64,000 nucleotides of DNA from positions 124,001 through 188,000 of the forward strand of contig JAACJM010000075.1 in assembly GCA_013368315.1 (NCBI GenBank), given 5' to 3'. Shown here in pieces: positions 33,743 through 46,390 of the stretch; the first letter of the stretch is position 1, and each line of letters starts with the position of its first letter. The DNA comes from Tetrapyrgos nigripes. Lineage: Eukaryota > Basidiomycota > Agaricomycetes > Agaricales > Campanellaceae. Made by a program: the position numbers and the translations under genes. The notes under the pieces were generated by a model that searched no databases, had not been told where the DNA came from, and saw only the letters and a program-made list of their open reading frames with translations.

Positions 33743-35896
33743 TGAGAAGAGTGCTTTCACTGTCTCTTTCTGCTTACATATGTAGACGTTTTTGCCTCGA
33801 TATCGATGTAATATTGAATAATTGTGTTCTCCCCCAGAACCCACCGAACAGGTGTACTAGAGGCGACGTTTGCATGTGCATGTAACTGCGTGCACTCATT
33901 TCCTCAATCCTCAATGATTTCCGTACTCCCAGTAAGTATTGCTATCTTCCCTGTTATCTCGCAACAAGCTACGCTTATCCTCCCTTCCTATGATCTACGT
34001 TGTAGCAGGGCCACTTGCCCTACAAGTCGATTCTCAATTTTTACTGACATTACTTTCTCAAAGCTTTTCCCCTTCTCGTTATAGATCCGTCCCTTTCCCT
34101 ACCCTTTTCCCCATCGGGTTAGCCACTTCACCGACTTCGACTTCAATTCCTTCCTTGTCCATCTCGCACTTCGTACCAATCCCTTGAGCAAGCGTTGCTC
34201 GAGGGTTTCGGGGTCCCCTATTGTGCGTCGTATGTCGTCTGGCGATGTACCGTCAAGGGAGGGAGAGGAATACTTAGCGTTGGTAAGAGTCTCTACTCCT
34301 CTTTTCCAAATACGGCCAATTTTTTTGATCATCGTTCCGGACCTTATTTCACCGACTTCTAAAACGCTAAATTTCCTTCTCTCGCTTCCACTACCTATCC
34401 ATCTCTAACTTCTTCACCATCCCAACTTGTCGATACCAGCTCCTAAATGTGGTTCTTTGCCTTCCTGACGGGTGACTATGGTGTCTTAGCAAGTCACTAT
34501 TACTAGTCTGATGTTTCAGAACACAATCTGATTGTATTGATACCCTCTAAAATCGAGTTTGTATCTGGGACTGTTGCAAAGTCTTAAGCAGAAGAGGCAT
34601 ACTTGCATGAAGACTCTGCAAAAGTACTGTTAAAACCCATTGAACTGAACGTTACTTCGAATAGAGATTTTTCAAGTTGGTTTTTGGTGCCCTAGACAAC
34701 GTTCACTGTGACCGCAAAGTCAGCAATGCAGAAATCGAGGATGTTCTAAATTTATTCCAGTGCTATTGGGTGTTTGAAAAGTACAATAATGAGGAGTGGA
34801 GCACAGGGTGCAGAGACGCAAATGCCAAGGGGTACCCAGAATCTTAATAGCCGATATCACTTTGGGGGGAGGGAGGGTCCTAGTATGGCCCAAAATGACA
34901 TTTCATGTTATAAGTACTCGGATAATCTTTACAGCCTTCTTTCGAGTCCAAACCTAGCTAAAAGTGCGAAATGAAGATAAAGATAGGGGGCAGGCGCCGC
35001 ACTCTATCAGCCAAGAAACCAAATCTAGAACTTGAAGGAGGCTAAACCAGGTCTCATGTGACTTGCGCCGCATGGCTTGAGGGTTTCCGCAGACGATGTT
35101 TAGGTAACATCTGTCTTTGAATGAATGGGAAAGAAAAAGAAAGCGAAAGCGAAAGTGATAGACTGACCTTTGCAGAATAGGTGCAGATGGGTGTTACTTG
35201 ACTCATTGACGGGTTTGCATGGCAAATACGGAGAAAAATAGCATGTATGCATAGTACGTGTCCATGGTCGGGGTTGAGGAGGGGGCAATGCGGTGATGAT
35301 GAGATGACAGGAGTTATGCGAGTTCATTTGCTTTTTGCTTCGAGGAGAGTTGGGGGGGAGGGAGGTAGGCCTTATGACCGAAAATGGTGATGTCGCAATA
35401 AGGAACTGGGTCTTGACAGACGCTGCCGTGACCAACGACATAATTGTACAGTTTTAGGTCTCGACTGTGGCGCCGGGTGAGTGGCAATGGACAGGGGTGG
35501 GAGTTTGAGTCCCCGGTCAAATTTCCAATCCTCGGGTTTGAAGGCCTTGGCCTCGAACCAAGAGGCACGAGATCCTGGCTACAACCGAGAAGTCTGGACA
35601 CCATCAATCATTCATTTCGGATCTCATCACCATTACGATGACGGCGGACGCGTCGTTATCCACTGGCTCTGAGTCTTGTACTCTTCCTCCCGTTTGCGAT
35701 TTAGTTCTATTCGAGGTTTATGCACATATATAATGCTATTGTTTTTTCTTTCTTTTATCCTTGTGCATCCTACTTAAGTAGAGCGGCATGAACAGCAATA
35801 CTGACGGGATCAGACAGGTGATAGTAAGACCACGCGAGTTCTCGGTGGTGGCTCGATTCGGGATCTCGCGCTTCCAAAAATACACCTTCCCACGGA
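33743..35896. other. Region between tRNA-Ile and DUF6534 copy C
   Basis: 33743-34850 has only short unrecognised frames. From about 34850 the sequence is the left part of the C/E segmental duplication (matches about 53850 onward; shared TAAGTACTCGGATA, GCTAAAAGTG, ACAGACGCTGCCGTGACC). Confidence 0.5.
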
Positions 35897-35913
35897 CATA
35901 ATCATATATATGC
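35897..35913 (+). promoter_or_regulatory. TATA-like block of DUF6534 copy C
   Basis: CATAATCATATATATGC lies 62 bp before the ATG, followed by AGGGGTGCTTTG. Confidence 0.65.
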
Positions 35914-35974
35914 AGGGGTGCTTTGCTATGCTTCGGTTTGACACTCCCCTCGTCCCCGTCCACCTGGCGATACA

Positions 35975-37391
35975 ATGGCTGCTATTCCCCCGCCTTCGCC
36001 CCCTGTATCTCATGACACCATCCTGGGGTACGTACACTCTTTAACTTGGAAGGCTTGTTCTGACTTCTTGTAACGTTCTCAGCATAGGACCAGTGGTGAG
36101 CTTGCTGATGATCGTACTTATTTCTTTCACTCACTCCATACTCCTAGCTCATTGGAGCGCTCATGTCTTACCTACTCATGGGAACACTCATCGTTCAATT
36201 ATGTGAGATATATCTTTGTCCAAGCAGACAGATCGACCCATTCAATTTCGGAGACAGATATCTACTACATGTCTTTCCCCGACGACCGTCTCTTCGTGAA
36301 GCTTACCGGTGAGCATGACCAGTCACCAGCTCTGAATTTAAGAAATAACGCTTTGCTTCAGTTTACTCGGTATTCGTGCTGGATCTCGTTTCGACGGTTG
36401 CAGTTACAGATTCTGTCTGGCTCATGCTTATTTTGGGATGGGGACGATTCGAGAATCTTCATTTGGTCGACTGGGGTTTTACCACAGTACCATTGTGGAA
36501 CAGTCTTTGTGAGTTTTCGATACTCGAAAAGCATTTCGGGTTTGCTTATATCCCTTACAGCTTCCGCGATTGTACAGGTTTTCTTCGGTTGGCGAGTTTG
36601 GATGTTGAGCAGCCACCATTCTATCAATGAATTTGAGAAGAAGTTTTGGGCAACGATGACGGTGTTCATTTTTGCCGTTTCTGTGACCCAGGTAGTTGGA
36701 GCAATCGTCTCAACCGCTAGGGTAAGGTTCTCTTAAAAATTTCCTTCCCTGCTCAATCGCAATCGCTGAAATGTATCATCCCGTTGCTTAGTTTGTTCCC
36801 ATAAGCGATCTTTCATTCATTTCTATATGCTTTCCAAGTACCGCCACCTGGCTATCTGCTAGTGCTGCCGCGGATGTCATGATCACTGTCTGCATGACAG
36901 TCTTGGTGCGTTCGGCTGCTCTGTCCAAATATAGAAAAAACTAATCCATCATTCACACAGCTGCGTAGGGCTATCGCTCGAAGTCGAAGGGATTATGTTA
37001 GCGACATCACCAGGCAAACTGATGCTCTTTTGACACGTATTATTCGTAACACCATCGAGACGGCTGCTATCACTGCCGGTGCTGCAATTTTGGAGTTGAT
37101 CCTCTTCTTCCGTCTTCCTAATACGGGCCTCCATATTGCTATGTGAGTTACCTACCGTATACTGTTGGTGATTCTCTCTGATGCCGTGAATGTCGCAGTG
37201 CTCTTATTTTGTCCAAATTATACACCAACACACTCCTTGCTTCTCTAAATTCCCGTGCTTCCTTCCGTCTAGAAGAGGGCAGTGTTGGCTCAAGGAACCC
37301 CATTGCGTTTCGATTAGACCATAGCTCTCATGCTTCGAGTGGTACTGGAGCCTACTTCACGGATAGTTCTATTCAGCAACCCCGATGCTGA
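35975..37391 (+). CDS. DUF6534-type seven-helix membrane protein, copy C
   Basis: I could place all nine exons: 35975-36027, 36083-36095, 36148-36202, 36258-36308, 36362-36508, 36561-36721, 36792-36905, 36961-37142 and 37199-37391. Together they give 969 nt, 322 residues, with no internal stop and GT-AG introns of 48-70 nt. Helices are as in copy B. The cytosolic-looking loop has RRAIARSRRDY, and the C-tail ends SIQQPRC. Bases 36424-36794 are identical to copy E except at 36608, introns included, while flanking exons differ more, which suggests recent gene conversion. Its divergent neighbour is ASST copy B. Family function is unknown. Confidence 0.88.
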
Positions 37392-38164
37392 GGCCTTTCT
37401 AAGGGACTCGGTCTTACACACGCCGTTTTTGTGTGTGGCTATCTCCTCGATTCAGTCGGCAAGACCTATACCGTACCGGTATGCCGTTCCCTCACATTTC
37501 CATCGTCAAGCAACCCCGTTGTTAGTTCTGGAGGACCTAAGAACCATCGCCGGAGCCCTAGTACCATGCAGGACTGCAACGAGCCTTTCCTTGAAGGATG
37601 CTTTCCAGATTTCAGATTGGCAAGATGAGATTGATTGACATAAGTACGTCGGTACTGTAGGTGAGTTGCTGCCAGTCGCGTTGAGAACGTTGAGCTGACT
37701 GGCGTAAAGGTTTACTGCTCAAAGCAACTTTCCGTTGAGCTTCCTAACCACTCTTCAGCTCCAGTTGCGACGTACCCCCTCCCCCCCCCCTCCCTCTCGA
37801 CCCATAACTACCCCTCTTCAGCTTCTCGCAGCCGAGCCTACTTTCATGCACGTAGATTTGATCATAACACCGAAACCTGCATTGGAGATCTTGAGGTCAA
37901 AGGGATTGATGTTGACGATGCACGGGCACTGTTCGGGTGGGGACTGAAGCTGTGGGTTGAATTTGGGGAGAGCCGAAGACCAGCTGGGAGTGACTGGAGG
38001 GTGAAGGTCTACCTACGGTCAAGGGAGTGCCAGAAAATCAGGCACCGGTGTAGCTCCGAGCGACAACCGCGGATTGCTCGTCAAGACGGGTTCTTCAGCA
38101 TCGGGGTTGCCGAATAGAATTATCCCTACTTGATCAAGTCTTCCAACGTCAAGGTTATGCGGTA

Positions 38165-38674
38165 CATCTCAAATGAGCGCAGTGGATATAAGTAGACGCA
38201 ATCTAGCGAGTGAGATGAAAACAGGACGTACGAAGAGAGTAATGGGCAGACGACTATGTGCGTATGCTTAAGCTACGAGAAGTAAGCTCATAATGAACTC
38301 GCTGCAAGTTCACCAAGTCAATACCGTTCATTAACAACACGATTTTATACCGGTGAGCCAGAATTAAACCAGCCGGAGCAGAGCAGGCTCCGCAGCAAGG
38401 GATGGATCCCATACTGGTCAAGTCATTCGTTTCAAGTTTATTTAGAAGTTGGTATCATGTATGCACGTTTTCGGACACGTCCGACTTTAAAAAGTCCACT
38501 GTACTCGCAAAGAGTTGGAAATGACTGACCGGTAAAATATCGTGATACAGCCGAACAACAAGCACCGGGTTACTTAGAAGCTAAGGAACATCGGTGTCTT
38601 TACCGTCTCGACTCATATCAATACGCAGACAAGGAGCTATTCCTTCTCTCATCGTAAGGCCGATTAGCTCAGTT
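38165..38674 (+). repeat. About 500-bp direct duplication, right copy (matches 33185-33674)
   Basis: Similarity ends abruptly inside the tRNA sequence. A few small indels separate the copies, such as a missing CATC-containing word near 38355. Confidence 0.85.
38658..38674 (+). pseudogene. tRNA-Ile fragment (first 17 nt only)
   Basis: GGCCGATTAGCTCAGTT matches the start of the tRNA at 33651 with one change, then gives way to unrelated CT-rich sequence. It marks the breakpoint of the duplication. Confidence 0.8.
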
Positions 38675-38999
38675 CCCTGACTCTCTTCCCCGACTCTCTT
38701 TCAGAGAGAAGGGCCTTGTGGGGTCAATTTGTCAAAACGTCCGCCATCAAAATTGGATTACTAAGGTCAATGTTTACTCACGCCTCCACATTGATTTCCG
38801 GTAAATTTCCGGACCGCATTATGTATCATCTGACAGTTGACTCACGCAAGGTGCGAATTGCGCCGTTCCTTCCTTTCTCCCTGCTATATCGAGGTACTTA
38901 AACTTGCTTACTTTCTGTACATATACCTACAATGAAGGGGGTGTGGGCCCTGGCGTGGCATGTACGAGGCCGGCATCCGTCATATCCATAAAGTACATA

Positions 39000-39606
39000 T
39001 TATTTATTTGAAAACTTCTTTATATCCTCCCTGAAATCATACAAGAAAATCTATAGTACAAATCAATCAACTTCTTTTTACTTCACCATATTAATGTAGG
39101 ATACAAAAATCAGACTAGCAGATTATTTTTTCTTTTCCTTTTTTACTGGATCTGACAAGAGAATCATGAACTTCAGATTCAACGCCAGTGTTGGATCACC
39201 ACAACCAGTGTAGTATCCAGCTGTATAGCTGACTGAGCACACACTACCTGCTGGAATTTCCTCTTTCATGTCAGAACCGAGCTGAAGATGTTTAGGCGAG
39301 GTGACGATGACACTAGGAAACAAGTAGAATAAGGCAAGGTCTGTATGATAAGACCAGACTAGAGTAGGGATACAGGATGAATATCCTACACTATATATAC
39401 TACTTTGCAAATAACATCCATGTTTCTGAAGGAATGAATTGAATAAGTATTAGTATGACAATGCACTCGCAATCTAAGGGGATCTGTAGACAACTATGGA
39501 GCAATAAATGACCCAGATCAGAAGAAATTGATCTTGTTAGGGGAAAGTGGGTAGTGACAATTGGAAGGATAAAGAAGGATCAAAAAGGAATGAGAGGTTT
39601 CTGACA
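39000..39606 (-). repeat. Probable 3' LTR of Gypsy-2 (outer end not defined)
   Basis: On the minus strand an AAGGGGGGGAGTA polypurine tract (about 39609-39623) is followed by TGTCAGAAACC at 39606, as expected for the start of a 3' LTR. A TATATATAG-like core lies near 39390-39400. I found no second copy to the right, so the LTR length is unknown. Confidence 0.5.
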
Positions 39607-39699
39607 TTACTCCCCCCCTTAAAGGTCTTCACTCTGAAGATGCTTGAGAGATTCCATAGACCCATGCTTGAGATTTCTTTGGCCCTGAGGTGTAAAACT

Positions 39700-42600
39700 C
39701 ACAAGGAACAAAAGAAAGGATTGTCTTGATATTCCGTGGTGCAGCAGGATTTTTTGTGTGAAACTTGGTTATCAATTCCCAACATTTCTTTTGCAATTCC
39801 ACTGCTGGTTCTCAAGTATTTTCTGCTGTCAAATACCCCAACCACTTCACCAAATACTCCAAGAATGATTTCTTTTTTTTCCAGTTGTAACACATGAGAA
39901 TGCAGGATTTCTTCAACGTTGTAGACTGGTGATCCATCTTTGATAGTAGTGGGTTCTCAGCTAACATCTTCTTGTTGATGTTTTGCAACTGAAAGATAAT
40001 GAGGATGAAGATATGAAATGTGAAAGACAGGGTGAATACTCTTCCAGGTTTTTGGAATATTCACTTGGTATGAAGAACTTTCTATCGTTTCCAATATAGG
40101 AAAAGGTCTGTATTGTTTGTCTGCTAGTTTTGCACTTGGTCATTCCATAGTGATATTTTTTCCTTCAATATACACCTTGTCTCTCTTCTTGTACTCCAGA
40201 TCCTCACTCCTTCCTTTGTCATAGTATTTCTTCATCAATTCTGCACTCTTTGTAAGACATGCTTTAGTGTCCATTCTGGCCTTTTCAATTTGATCAAAGA
40301 AATCAGTTGCAGCTTTGTTGGTGACATCAACAAGAGTTTCAGTAGCTTTTTGGGGATTAAAGCCACTAATCATGTAGAAGGGGGTATAACCTGGAGAACT
40401 ATGTTCTCAATTGTCATAGCAGAATTCTGCCATAGGCAACCATTTGTCCCAGTTGTCTTGTTGCCAACTACAAAAGACATGCAAATATTGCTTGATTTCC
40501 TGGTTGACATGTTCTGTTTGCCCATCTGTTTGAGAGTGATACGCAGTCAAAACATTCATTTTGATGCCCAAAATCTTGTAGAGGGATTTTAGAAACTTGC
40601 TCACAAAGACTGATCCCTGATCACTAATGACCCATTCAGGTAATCCAAAATCCCTCCAGACATGATCCAGGAATAACTAACCTTGCTATGCCTTTGCTAG
40701 TAACTTCATTGTAGGTTGCCAATGCTCTCATCCTTTTACTGAGTTGATCTACAATGACAAGGATAGTGGTATAACCATGCAATGGAGCAAGATGCGCGAT
40801 TAAATCGCAAGAGATAATCTGCCAAATTTGTTCCGGAATCTTGTTAGGACTTAGTAGTCCTCTTGGTTTCCCTGGGAAGGTTTTTGTCTGTTGGCATGTA
40901 GGGCATCCCTTAACATCTCTCTTGACATCTCCATAAATGCTGGGCCAGCAATAGTGTCAAGTAAATAATTTGGCTGTTTTGGCTTGACCCGGGTGTCCTG
41001 TGAAGTATGTATCATGACGGAACTGAATAATTTCATTACAGGGCTTGAGGTCATTAGGGACATAAGAGATTATCCCTGGTGATATAATCTCTGTGATTCT
41101 GGAATGAATGGTCATGCTCAACATTTTTTACAACTGAGGGTTCCCATTTGCATCTAGCATTTCATACTTGTGCAAGGAAAATGTCTCCCAGGGTGTCTTG
41201 AGCTTGGGCTGTTTCCATAGCTTGCAAGAATTCAGCTTTAAGAAGGGTAACATCTTTTTTATTGTCTACTCCCTCCTCATGACCCTTTTGCCTCAAAAGT
41301 AGGTCAGGTTTCAAATGACTTTTCCCTGGTTTATGAACCAGTTGAAAGTCATAGTCAGCCAATTCCACTGACCAATGAGCTTGTCTCCTGTTGAGGGTTT
41401 TTCCTGTCATAAAGTATTGGAGGTTATGATGGTCTGTCCACATTTCAAATCTTGGTCCCCCCATCAAGTAATGCCTCCAATCCTTCAGAGCTCTCATAAT
41501 GACCAGCATCTCCTTATCATGGATTTTGTAATTTTGCTCCAGTTCACTGAGGCCTTTTGACAAAAAGGCAATAGGCACCCATTCTCCATTGAACTATCTG
41601 CTTTGACTCAATAGGGACAATTATCCATGGGAAAATGGAGAACCAGTTCTGATGTGACAGCGTCTTTCAATTTCTGAGAGCCCTTTTCTTGGTAAGGTGT
41701 CCATTGCCAGGATACATCTTATTGTGTTAAGTCATTTAACAGACGAACCATTTTTGCGTAGTCTTTAATGAACCTTTGATAAAATTTTGTAAATCCTAAG
41801 AAGCTCTGAACATTCTTGACATAGGTTGGTGTTTCCCACTGGCAGACTCCCTTGACCTTGACAGGGTCCATCCTCATCTTCCTGTTGTCCACTATAAGTC
41901 CCAAATATTCCACTTTGTTCTTGTGGAAGTCACACTTCTCTGGTTTCAAATAGAGGTTATTTGCCTTTAGAATTTGTAAAACCTCTTGAACAGTTCCATA
42001 TGCTTGTCCATATTCTTTGAGAATATCAGGATATTGTCCATGTAAATGATAACCTTTCCTGCTTGGATAAGATCATGGTTTGGAATGTGGCTGGTGAATT
42101 TGTGAGGCTGAAAAACATTACAAGGGGTTTGAACAATCCTCGATTAGTGATGAATGCTGCTTCATGTTTGTCCCCTTCCTTGATTTGAATATTGTTGTAT
42201 CCCCATCTTACATCAAGTTTTGTAGTTTATATAACACACCTGAAATTAGTGGAATGGGGTACTGATTCTTGATGGTCAAGGAATTGAGTTTTTGATAATC
42301 CTGAACTGACTGAAGCTTCCCATCTTTCCTTTTGATGAAGATATAGGGGATTTCAAAGCTCAAATTCTTCCAGTTTGGAGTTGCTCCTTGATGAAATCAT
42401 CCCAGGGACCCTGCTCATTCACAGCTAAAAGATACACATTACTCTTGAATGGTTCTGCATCCAGCACTAATTTGATAGCATGGTCCCATTTTCATTGTTC
42501 TGGAAGGGTATCCAAATCCTCTTTTTCAAAGACAGGTCAAAACTCCCTGAGGTATTCTCCTGGTACAATTTCTTCCAGAGATTTTGCTCCCTCTTCCACA

Positions 42601-43100
42601 GCATGTCGGGCAGCTAAATTAGCTGATATGGAACCAGTAGCATGAATATACTCTGAAGGGTTTTCAGGCTGCATGTTCACCACAAAGATCCTATCCCCTT
42701 CTTCAATGGCTTCTTCATCTTCTTCTTGCCACAATTTCCATTGTTTCTTCCTTTTACAATCCCCAGGGCACCTACCAAACTTGATGGTCCCTTTCTTCCA
42801 GTCTATCAATGGGTTATGGTGTTTCAACCAATTAAACCCAATGATGATATCGTTCGAGCCAGTGTTAGTGACTGCGAATGTAGTAACCTCCATGTGATCA
42901 TCAACAGTTAGTTGTAGTTTGGTCATATACTTGATTCTTCTGTTTTTGTTGGCTGTTCCATCTGTGTTGTATACTGGAAAGGGCGAAGTCTTGATTGATA
43001 TAGCACCTCATGGCCCCACAATCAAGAAGGGCATCAGTAACCTGGCCTTTATGAGAATCCAAAGCCTCAATCATGACTAGGAGCAAAATAGATTCCCCAC
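39700..43100 (-). pseudogene. Pol of Gypsy-2 (protease to chromodomain, inactive)
   Basis: The protease region at 43086-42537 has ALLDCGAMRCYI and IIIGFNWLKHHNPLIDW. In RT, the catalytic box at 42033-42044 reads YMDN instead of YMDD, and KPEKCDFHK with YLGLIV follows (41949-41719). RNase H at 41578-41162 has LSKGLSELEQNY and WTDHHNL. Integrase remnants include CPTCQQTK, TAYHSQTDGQTEHVNQ (40604-40407) and VYIEGKNI. A chromodomain near 39880-39760 has EYLVKWLGY, then a stop where Trp is normal. Loss of the RT aspartate and many stops make it inactive. Confidence 0.8.
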
Positions 43101-43252
43101 TAATCTTCTGAATCCACTTTGCAGGAGTTCAGAGATCCCTGAGTATAGTGAGAGCCACTTCAGGTCACATTGAAGCTAGATCAAACCTCAGTTCATCATC
43201 TACTTCATGCTCCCTCAATGAGTGGACCCATCGTCTTGACAGACAAGGTGCT

Positions 43253-44600
43253 CTAGATGTTTGAGCAACCATGTTCCAGTACACCCAGTAGGGTCCTACT
43301 TTCTTTTTGGGTTTTAGTGGTATGTGAGATGGAAAATGCGAAGGAATTTGAGTACAACACTTGTATCAGAAGAGTTTGTTGGGAAATTTTACAAGAATCC
43401 TCCAGGGGATTTTCAGATATGTCTTCAGTTTCAGTTAAGTCACTTTCATTTGTGAGGAAACTAAATTGATTATATGAAGCAAACTTGGTATGAAACACTG
43501 ATCGTTCTGTAGGTGGCATATTATTCTGCCTACCGATCCTCAAAAACCCACATCCTTGCTAAGCTTCCAGAACTCTTCCTTCACTTTGTCCATCTTCAAG
43601 ACTTCCTGCATGTTTCATATAAGACTGGAGACTCAATTTGGGTCCTTCCTCTCCACACTCATAACACTTGTGAGTCCTGTCCCATGTTCCTTTGTTTGTC
43701 CTGGCATGATCAATCTCCATGGATTTCCCCTGACCACCAAAAGTGACACCCATTCCAGTATCAGCTGTCAGTGCCTCTGATGGAGCCCCAACACTTGTAG
43801 TGGCATTTTGGGTAGCATTTGTGGGGGTTTAGTGGTAAACTGAGCTCCCACAGAGGTATTTCCACTAGCAGGAATCCCTCTGGAGTCGTTTCAAAGAGTT
43901 CGATCAAGTCGTACTGCTGGGGCCTTCCAGGCTGTATAGGCAGTAGGGACAGGATCCATTTGATAGATCCTTTGAACAATTCCAAACCAGAGGTTCTGCT
44001 TCAATAACATGATGAGTCCCTCTTCATTCAACTTTGCATCCTCCTTCCATTCTTCAAAAGATAGGAAAAATTGCATAGCCAATGAAGTGCCTTGCTTGAT
44101 ATTCTTCAAGTCACACTATGGAGATCTGTATAACTTTCATTATTTCCTTCTGTCTGAATCTTTCGAATTCGATTGCTCACCCATCAAGCTGCAGTGCTTT
44201 CCATCATGAAAGCAAGTGTCTCCAAGACATGAGAAGCATCATCAGCAAACTTGCAAGGGTTCCTGAGAAACCAGAGATACATTTGCGAAAGGAAAGGGTC
44301 AACTGTTTCAGAAGTCCCATTGAAATGTTTCAGTTTAGCACCAGAGTGGCTGCTACTGTCCCTTTCATTGGTCCTAACCTGTTGGGTGCCCATAGTTTGT
44401 CACATATTCCAAAGTTTGTGCAAAAGTTCCATCTGATTATTCTGGAGTCCAGCAATGGTCTGGAGGAGTAGCTGATTATAGTCTTCTCCAGGAACAAAGT
44501 TGATCTGGGTGTAATACCCCTGGTGATAGCTCTGATTGTAGAGTTAGAAGGCTCATACTTCTAGAGAGGAGGAGGAGGAGGAGGAGTGTATTACCTGGGC
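43253..44600 (-). pseudogene. Gag of Gypsy-2 (fragmented)
   Basis: Fragments near 44393-44184, 44109-43891 and 43753-43559 carry capsid-like words (LKHFNGTSETVDPFL, LSFEEWKEDAKLNE) and a zinc-knuckle start (HKCYECGEEG) whose second half is lost. Several frame changes separate the pieces. The 5' part near 44500-44600 has a GAG/CTC repeat. Confidence 0.65.
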
Positions 44601-45804
44601 TGGGACCAAGAACTGATATACCAGGGGTCTGGGAGGCAATCTGATGTAGCTACTGTATGTAATACTAATAGGTACATCATTGTCCCAGGATCAACCACTT
44701 CCAGGGAGGATGAGCTCACAGTATCTTTAAGCTGCTGTAGATCCATCTGGTCATGGAGACCACCAAGATACATGAAAAGGTATGCTACATAAGTATAGTA
44801 ATTGGTGACATCTTTTAGTGGTGATATTCAAGTGGCACAAATAATGGAAATTTCTCAAAGACTTCAAAGACTGTAAACACATATTTTGCAGTGCGTGAGT
44901 ATAATGGCTGAAAGAGAATACATGAGCAAGAAATTCTACATCCTGTTTGTGTGTCTACTAGTAGTAGATCCAGTCTCCAGTAATCCCAGAGAGAGAATAA
45001 ACAATTCATTCTGAGTCACGTCAGCCTTGATTAAGAGCAAGTCCACTCAAGCAGTAGCTGTGCAGCAGGAAATGGAAATATGATTATCAGATGTAAGAAC
45101 AGTTGCCAAAAGAGTGTGAAATGAGAGAGTAAGAGTGAGAGAGCCAATATGAAGCTATTATGTGTGTCTCAAGCAGGGGAAAGGAGAGATAGGTAACAGG
45201 GATAGTAGTGTGGGGAGACTGTAGTAACATATATCCTAACACCACACAGGGCAGAATAGATGGTATGCATGTATTGAGAAGGGGGACTAGTGCAATGGTA
45301 TTCATGAGAACTGCATGACAGTAACACAGTAACTTGCAGAATGAGGAGAAATTTTTTGAGCTCATCATTGTAGACGCTGTAGACATTGTTATTTCAACTT
45401 TGAGAATACAAGAGTCAGTCACAGGGCAAGCTTGAAGTGTATATAGTGTGTTGTCCAACTTTTGTGGAGAATGGACAGTATGAATAGGTTGGATTGCAGT
45501 TTTGCAATTTGGATGATGGATGAAGGGGCTAGGGAATATGACAGGTTCGAGTGCAAAAACGAGATACTTCAGTCAAATCAAGCAACTGTTAGACTTTTGG
45601 TCTGGCTCTTCACAATGTTGTGAGGTGAATGTTGCTTTGATTATTTTCTGCTTCTTAGCTGAGGACTCTGTGCCCTAGGACTTGTTTCTCACCTGTACTC
45701 ACTACTGCACATCTGTGCATGTCTCTTTTCCTTTTTTATTCTCTATTGTCAGACCTTCCTATGTCTCTAGTAATTGTTTCTAATTTGTGGTTTATATATG
45801 TAAC

Positions 45805-45896
45805 TTAGTCAGATGAGGGTGGCTGTGGAGGGACTGTTATTGTGTACGTGTAAGGTAGTGGGATGAGGGTGGATGTGAAGGGACTGTTATTGTGTC
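45805..45896 (+). repeat. Tandem duplication, two copies of about 50 bp
   Basis: Both copies contain GATGAGGGTGG, then TGTGxAxGGGACTGTTATTGTGT, in adjacent units. Confidence 0.7.
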
Positions 45897-46180
45897 GGGG
45901 AATGTTTTTTGTATGTACAGTATTCTATACATAGGCTCCATGTTGTTGACACCCTGTGTACTTTGTAGATGTCTAATTAATTGTTATTGTCCCATATGCC
46001 TTATGTATGCTGCAGTAATTCTGCTATGATACAATAACCCATTGTCCAATGTTGTACTAATGCTGGAGAGTTGCATGCTAACTACAAGAGAAAGAGGTAA
46101 TGTCCCATCTTTATTTAGAGACACTACAGAAATAGTATAATTAGCTTAGTCCAAAAGATACAGATAATTCCTGTAATTCT

Positions 46181-46390
46181 TTGGAGTATGACAACATTAC
46201 CACTGCATTATCTCTGGGTGATTTTCCTGATGGTTGCGCATGTATTTATCCTGTACTCATCTATAAGCATGTTTTCGTTCCGATATCAGTTGAGTCGAGG
46301 CAGAAAGTTGGACTTGGCGCGGGAGTTTATGCAATGCTAGGCCTCACTGGTACGTTCTTGTTGGATTTGACTGTGCACGCATGGTTATAG
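46181..46390 (+). other. Possible coding segment, same unrecognised family as 22267-22329
   Basis: The frame carries FVPISVESRQ, then GVYAMLGLTGTF and LLDLTVHAW before a TAG. Only 46322-46384 aligns in the same frame with the 22-kb copy; upstream, the DNA is similar but an indel shifts the frame. It may be an exon or a short decayed gene. I do not know the family. Confidence 0.35.

Larger units (their letters stand above)
37392..38999. other. Downstream of DUF6534 C: duplicated flank and truncated tRNA block
   Basis: 37388-37446 is a short dispersed repeat. 37480-37990 is the right part of the C/E segment (matches 56090-56535). 38090-38165 contains a relic of the DUF6534 3' end as in copies D and F. 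38165-38674 is the right copy of the 500-bp duplication. 38940-38975 has a GTGGGCCC...ACGAGGCC short repeat. No gene seen. Confidence 0.55.
39606..44600 (-). mobile_element. Gypsy-2: decayed chromodomain-type Ty3/gypsy element
   Basis: Reading the minus strand from about 44600 to 39606 gives Gag, zinc knuckle, protease, RT, RNase H, integrase and chromodomain in order, the layout of chromoviruses. Each domain is in pieces with frameshifts and stops. The polypurine tract is preserved; no matching 5' LTR was found up to 46.2 kb. It is much older than Gypsy-1. Confidence 0.8.

Noticed and set aside
39123..39410. 95-codon minus frame as a gene
   Set aside because: It lies within the probable Gypsy-2 3' LTR and has no recognisable features.
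44601..45500. 5' LTR of Gypsy-2
   Set aside because: Expected on structural grounds, but no sequence match to the 39.0-39.6 kb LTR candidate was seen.
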